34,416 nt of DNA from Candidatus Methanomethylophilaceae archaeon (GTDB taxonomy: Archaea > Thermoplasmatota > Thermoplasmata > Methanomassiliicoccales > Methanomethylophilaceae): assembly GCA_017935945.1 (NCBI GenBank), contig JAGBGN010000056.1, positions 1-34,416 of the forward strand. The letters are read 5' to 3'. The notes under the pieces are model-generated. The model was not told the DNA's origin. It searched no databases and saw nothing but the letters and a program-made list of their open reading frames with translations. The position numbers and the translations under genes were made by a program. Positions 31,656 to 34,416 of this stretch are shown here, piece by piece (the first letter of the stretch is position 1; each line of letters starts with the position of its first letter).

Positions 31656-32727
31656 AGCGCTTTCCCTCCTTTACCATGAGGTATATGAAGAACGGCACAC
31701 CGATCACGGAGATTATCGCACCGATCGGCAGTTCACCGACGGTGAAGCTCCTGCAGAATACATCGGCAATGAGGAGGACGACGGAACCTATTATCGCACT
31801 GGTTGGGAGAAGAACCCTGTTGTCCCCTCCGACAACCATCCTGCAAAGATGCGGAACGATCAATCCAACGAAACCTATGACACCGCAGAAACAAACACAA
31901 AATGCGGACATGACTGCCACGAGCATCAACATGTTCCTCTTGAACTTCCTGGAATCCAGACCCAGATACCTTGCCTGATCCTCTCCGAGGAGCATCATGT
32001 TCAGGTTCCTCGCGAACGCCAGGATCACGAACAGTATGCAGAACACGAACAAAACCACGATCAGAGCCTCGGACCATTCGATGTTAGCGAAACTACCGAA
32101 CATCCATGCTGTGACGGAATGCATCTTGTCTGCACTAAACGACATTATCAGGGTTGTTCCCGCGCTCAGACCTAGACCGATGATCGTTCCTCCGAGAACA
32201 TAGCTCATCGCTTTACCACCAGCAGCCTCTGCCACGACCATGGTGACCGTGAATGCGACCAATGCACCGATGATCCCTGCAACGGGTACAAGCCACAACG
32301 TGGCGAAGGAGGTTGTCACCAAACCACTCAATGTTACCAACATCACACCGAATGATGCTCCGGAGGACACTCCTGTGACATATGGGTCCACCAGGGGGTT
32401 GTGGATCAGTGCCTGCATCACCGCCCCAGCTACAGCCAATCCTGCACCGACTGCTATCACTGCTAGAGAACGGGGCATCCTCTGATGTAGGATAACGATT
32501 CCACTCATGCTATCCGGATCCCCACCGGTCTGGAAAATGACCACTAGTTGATCCAGGGCCTCGGTGAAAGAAACGGGATATATGCCCATTGTCAGTGAAT
32601 AGATGTACAACAGCAGTACCGACAGTAAACCTAGAATCACTATGGCACGAGCTCTGCGTCTAATCGTTTTCACACCAACGACCTTGCCCATCACTTCTTC
32701 CTGAAGTTTGAGGGCATCATCTACCAT
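31645..32727 (-). CDS. FecCD/BtuC-type permease 3
   Basis: The 360-residue permease has RMPRSLAVIAVGAGLAVAG, NPLVDPYVTGVSSGAS, GEDQARYLGL and GFVGLIVPHLCRM. GGAGG 6 nt before the ATG at 32727 fixes the start (MVDDALKLQ); longer frames to 32799 read into the binding protein gene. The long N-terminal cytoplasmic part (about 30 residues) is unusual compared with BtuC but shared with permease 2. Confidence 0.92.
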   Translation of the reverse strand: MVDDALKLQEEVMGKVVGVKTIRRRARAIVILGLLSVLLLYIYSLTMGIYPVSFTEALDQLVVIFQTGGDPDSMSGIVILHQRMPRSLAVIAVGAGLAVAGAVMQALIHNPLVDPYVTGVSSGASFGVMLVTLSGLVTTSFATLWLVPVAGIIGALVAFTVTMVVAEAAGGKAMSYVLGGTIIGLGLSAGTTLIMSFSADKMHSVTAWMFGSFANIEWSEALIVVLFVFCILFVILAFARNLNMMLLGEDQARYLGLDSRKFKRNMLMLVAVMSAFCVCFCGVIGFVGLIVPHLCRMVVGGDNRVLLPTSAIIGSVVLLIADVFCRSFTVGELPIGAIISVIGVPFFIYLMVKEGKRYVI

Positions 32728-32755
32728 AATACGCCTCCTTAAAATTGGAAATGAA

Positions 32756-32767
32756 GGGGATGTCCCC
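32756..32767 (-). terminator. Intercistronic hairpin after binding protein 3
   Basis: GGGGA/TCCCC stem with a 2-nt centre between the binding protein 3 stop and the permease 3 start, equivalent in position to 29497-29515. Confidence 0.4.
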
Positions 32768-32774
32768 CTCGGTT

Positions 32775-33881
32775 TCAATCGGTTTTGGACTCCACCCACT
32801 TGATGCTGTCCTTCCAGTCCTCATCGGTAAGGATCGTGGGTACTTCCAGTCCAAGGCCCTCTGCACTCACGATGGATGCGACAAGAGCATGACCCTCTGC
32901 AAAGTGCACAGTGGAGTAGCCGGTAGCCTGCATGGGATCGTACTCAAGACAGTATGCCTTACCCTCTTTGAACACATCGAGGTTTCCGAGGATGGGGTCT
33001 GCGTTCCACTTCTCGAGCTCCTCCTCCCAGTTCAGACCCATTGACATGTCATCGAATATTATGATGTCAGGATCTGCAGCAGCGATGGCTTCCTTAGATA
33101 CTGTCGCGAAAGACTGGGTTGTGGGAAGTGCATTGACACATCCCAATGATTCCGCCACATCCATCACTTCAGACTGGTTGTAGATGTAGAAGCTACCGAA
33201 ACAGTAGCATATCTTGGCTACCTTCAGACCAGAAACAGTGGGTGTTGCCTTCTTGATGTCGCTGACGAAATCATCGATCTCATTGCATATCTTCTCTGCC
33301 CTGTCGGATGCTCCGATGGCCTTTCCGAGGAGTGTGTAGTTCTCCTTGATGATCTCCCATCCGGAATCGGTGTTGAGAACGAACACGGTCACACCGGCAT
33401 TCTGAATCTGCGTCATGCGTGATGCATCACTGGATATCTGGTTGTAATCCATGATTACGAGTGTTGTTTCACGGTTCTCCTTACCCTCACCTACGGCTGC
33501 AAGAACGGACTCTGCAGTCCATGAACCCCATTCACCTATGCTCTTGACCTTTCCTTTGGCGATGTCAGATTCAATCGATGCAGGATAATCGAATGTCATA
33601 TCAAAACCGAGAATCTTGCTTTCAACATCGTAGATTCCCTCATCGCTTGTTGCTCCAACGATCCTGTCCCTGAAACCGAGGTCGGCAATCATCTCAGCAG
33701 CCGTCACCGTTGTGGATATGAACTGTTTGGGAGTCTCATCAAAATCGATAACGTTACCATACGAATCGGTAACCGATCCGGGTTTTTCCTGGTCATCGGA
33801 TGTCATGAACCATCCGACACCGACTGCAGCGACCAGTATCACCGCGGCGATGCCTATGACCATCATCTGATTCCTTTCCAT
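32775..33881 (-). CDS. Iron/corrinoid-type substrate-binding protein 3
   Basis: The 368-residue FecB/BtuF-fold protein has an N-terminal membrane anchor (about 6-25), then SVTDSYGNVIDFDETPKQFISTTVTAAEMIADLGFRDRIVGATSDEG, a lobe-linking helix and a second lobe with IAAADPDIIIFDDMSMGLNWEEELEKW. The open frame extends to GTG 33944, but that reads through a hairpin; ATG 33881 directly precedes the anchor. First gene of operon 3, divergent from the chelatase gene. The ligand is not evident. Confidence 0.83.
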   Translation of the reverse strand: MERNQMMVIGIAAVILVAAVGVGWFMTSDDQEKPGSVTDSYGNVIDFDETPKQFISTTVTAAEMIADLGFRDRIVGATSDEGIYDVESKILGFDMTFDYPASIESDIAKGKVKSIGEWGSWTAESVLAAVGEGKENRETTLVIMDYNQISSDASRMTQIQNAGVTVFVLNTDSGWEIIKENYTLLGKAIGASDRAEKICNEIDDFVSDIKKATPTVSGLKVAKICYCFGSFYIYNQSEVMDVAESLGCVNALPTTQSFATVSKEAIAAADPDIIIFDDMSMGLNWEEELEKWNADPILGNLDVFKEGKAYCLEYDPMQATGYSTVHFAEGHALVASIVSAEGLGLEVPTILTDEDWKDSIKWVESKTD

Positions 33882-33928
33882 TTCATCTGCCCCTATTGTC
33901 TGAAATCGTGTCATTCGCAGCAACCCTT

Positions 33929-33944
33929 GTGGACTGCGGTCCAC
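33929..33944 (-). promoter_or_regulatory. Leader hairpin of operon 3
   Basis: Perfect 6-bp stem GTGGAC/GTCCAC with a 4-nt loop in the expected 5' leader of binding protein 3, between the TATA box and the chosen ATG. It does not match a cobalamin riboswitch, which is far larger. Confidence 0.35.
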
Positions 33945-33981
33945 GAATTGATGATGTAAATCGCAACCACCACTATATTAA

Positions 33982-33998
33982 TTGGATGATTAATCCAA
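33982..33998. promoter_or_regulatory. Operator O3 (TTGGA-N7-TCCAA), operon 3 promoter
   Basis: A perfect palindrome arm pair, TTGGAT...ATCCAA, adjoining the operon 3 TATA box (AATTAATATAG on the minus strand, about 33973-33983). It is the strongest copy of the family beside O4. Confidence 0.65.
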
Positions 33999-34104
33999 CT
34001 CATAAAGTAGTAATTTGTATACAATGTATATCCAACTAAAATTGAGTTTTCTAATAAACTGGCTATGCCATTCTAAGTAGCTAGTTGGATGTATATGCTA
34101 ATAC

Positions 34105-34123
34105 ATTGGATATATATTCCAAT
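34105..34123. promoter_or_regulatory. Operator O4 with embedded TATA box, chelatase promoter
   Basis: ATTGGA-TATATAT-TCCAAT: a perfect inverted repeat whose spacer is itself the TATA box, about 30 nt before the expected transcription start of the chelatase gene. Binding would exclude TBP. A half site AGTTGGAT sits at 34083-34090, and a further TATCCAAC around 34029-34036. Confidence 0.65.
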
Positions 34124-34149
34124 GGATGAATTTACCACCCAGTGATAGC

Positions 34150-34416
34150 ATGACAGCAAGGACGACATACCCGTTCACGGCGATAGTTGGCCAGGAATCA
34201 ATGAAAGAGGCCCTGATACTGAACACGATCAACCCGCTCATCGGAGGCGTGCTGATCAGAGGGGAGAAAGGAACGGCCAAATCCACTGCGGTCAGGGCCC
34301 TGGCATCCCTTCTACCGGAGAGGCACGTCGTCGGAGGATGCGCCTGCGGATGCCCTTGGAACGATGCATCATCCAGATGTCCCGAGTGCAGGGAACGCGA
34401 GGATCCCCAGGAATCC
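34150..34416 (+). CDS. Magnesium/cobalt chelatase AAA+ subunit (ChlI/BchI-like), 3' end cut by window
   Basis: AAA+ motor that, with a CobN/ChlH-type subunit, inserts Co2+ (corrinoid) or Mg2+ (chlorophyll) into the ring; in a non-photosynthetic archaeon cobalt is expected. The first 89 residues show [19 protein letters not shown], Walker [13 protein letters not shown] and a four-Cys insertion (C-x-C-x-C...C-x-x-C) after the LLPERHVV strand, resembling the Cys-bearing insertion of CobN-associated ChlI proteins. GTGAT 3 nt before the ATG fixes the start. It is divergent from importer 3, sharing its operator-rich promoter region; the gene continues past the window. Confidence 0.83.
   Translation, partial: MTARTTYPFTAIVGQESMKEALILNTINPLIGGVLIRGEKGTAKSTAVRALASLLPERHVVGGCACGCPWNDASSRCPECREREDPQES

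Noticed and set aside
33882-33960. Cobalamin riboswitch upstream of binding protein 3
   Set aside because: Only a 6-bp hairpin is present; the leader is too short for the conserved B12-box and multi-helix core.
1-34416. Amber (TAG) read-through for pyrrolysine, possible in this type of archaeon
   Set aside because: None of the genes called here is interrupted by an in-frame TAG, and no MtmB/MtbB/MttB-type gene is present.

Overview
The window is archaeal. It carries archaeal/eukaryotic-type information genes (ribosomal S24e and S27ae, RNA polymerase Rpb7/RpoE', Spt4, deoxyhypusine synthase, Trm5-type tRNA methyltransferase, archaeal dephospho-CoA kinase). Many genes have a TATA box about 25 nt before the start codon, which suggests leaderless mRNAs, or GTGAT/GGAGG ribosome sites. 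A UroD-family methylcobamide methyltransferase, a hydantoinase-like protein and extensive corrinoid/metal transport fit a methanogenic Thermoplasmata such as Methanomassiliicoccales. That placement is inference, not proof.

Layout. 1-4.4 kb: a truncated Rrf2 regulator, then a convergent sulfur/Fe-S operon (metY, iscS, iscU, cysK; minus strand). 4.7-7.35 kb: tRNA-Arg(CCG), then the minus-strand operon rpoE-spt4-dephospho-CoA kinase-rps24e-rps27ae, and inorganic pyrophosphatase. 7.4-13.0 kb: a hydantoinase-like gene overlapping a MetV-like Cys-rich gene (minus); deoxyhypusine synthase two bases ahead of a degenerate isocitrate/isopropylmalate dehydrogenase homologue (plus); and a methylcobamide:CoM methyltransferase-type protein. 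13.1-15.7 kb: tRNA-Leu(GAG) with a 2.5-kb relic integrative element at its 3' end. The element is bounded by a 17-bp copy of the tRNA end and holds an integrase fragment and an intact Fic gene bracketed by identical-design 11-bp repeat arrays. 15.8-21.8 kb: Na+/Ca2+ exchanger, S66 peptidase, dUTPase-like protein, a small transposase-N-like protein, RNA ligase, Trm5-like methyltransferase and a ferredoxin-type protein.

21.8-34.4 kb is the most interesting part. Three consecutive minus-strand BtuCDF/FecBCD-type ABC importers each run binding protein, permease, ATPase. In the first, a small membrane-anchored protein, the BtuF-like binding protein and the permease all carry a related domain that looks like the transcobalamin C-terminal-like (DUF4430) family. 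The permease is a 940-residue fusion of that domain, a PQQ-type beta-propeller, an extra membrane helix and a FecCD permease. All three operons, and a divergent cobalt/magnesium-chelatase AAA gene cut by the window end, have promoters carrying one inverted-repeat family, TTGGA-N7-TCCAA, placed on or beside the TATA box. I infer a co-regulated corrinoid (or metal-chelate) capture and cobalt-insertion regulon serving corrinoid-dependent metabolism; the ligand is not proven by sequence alone.
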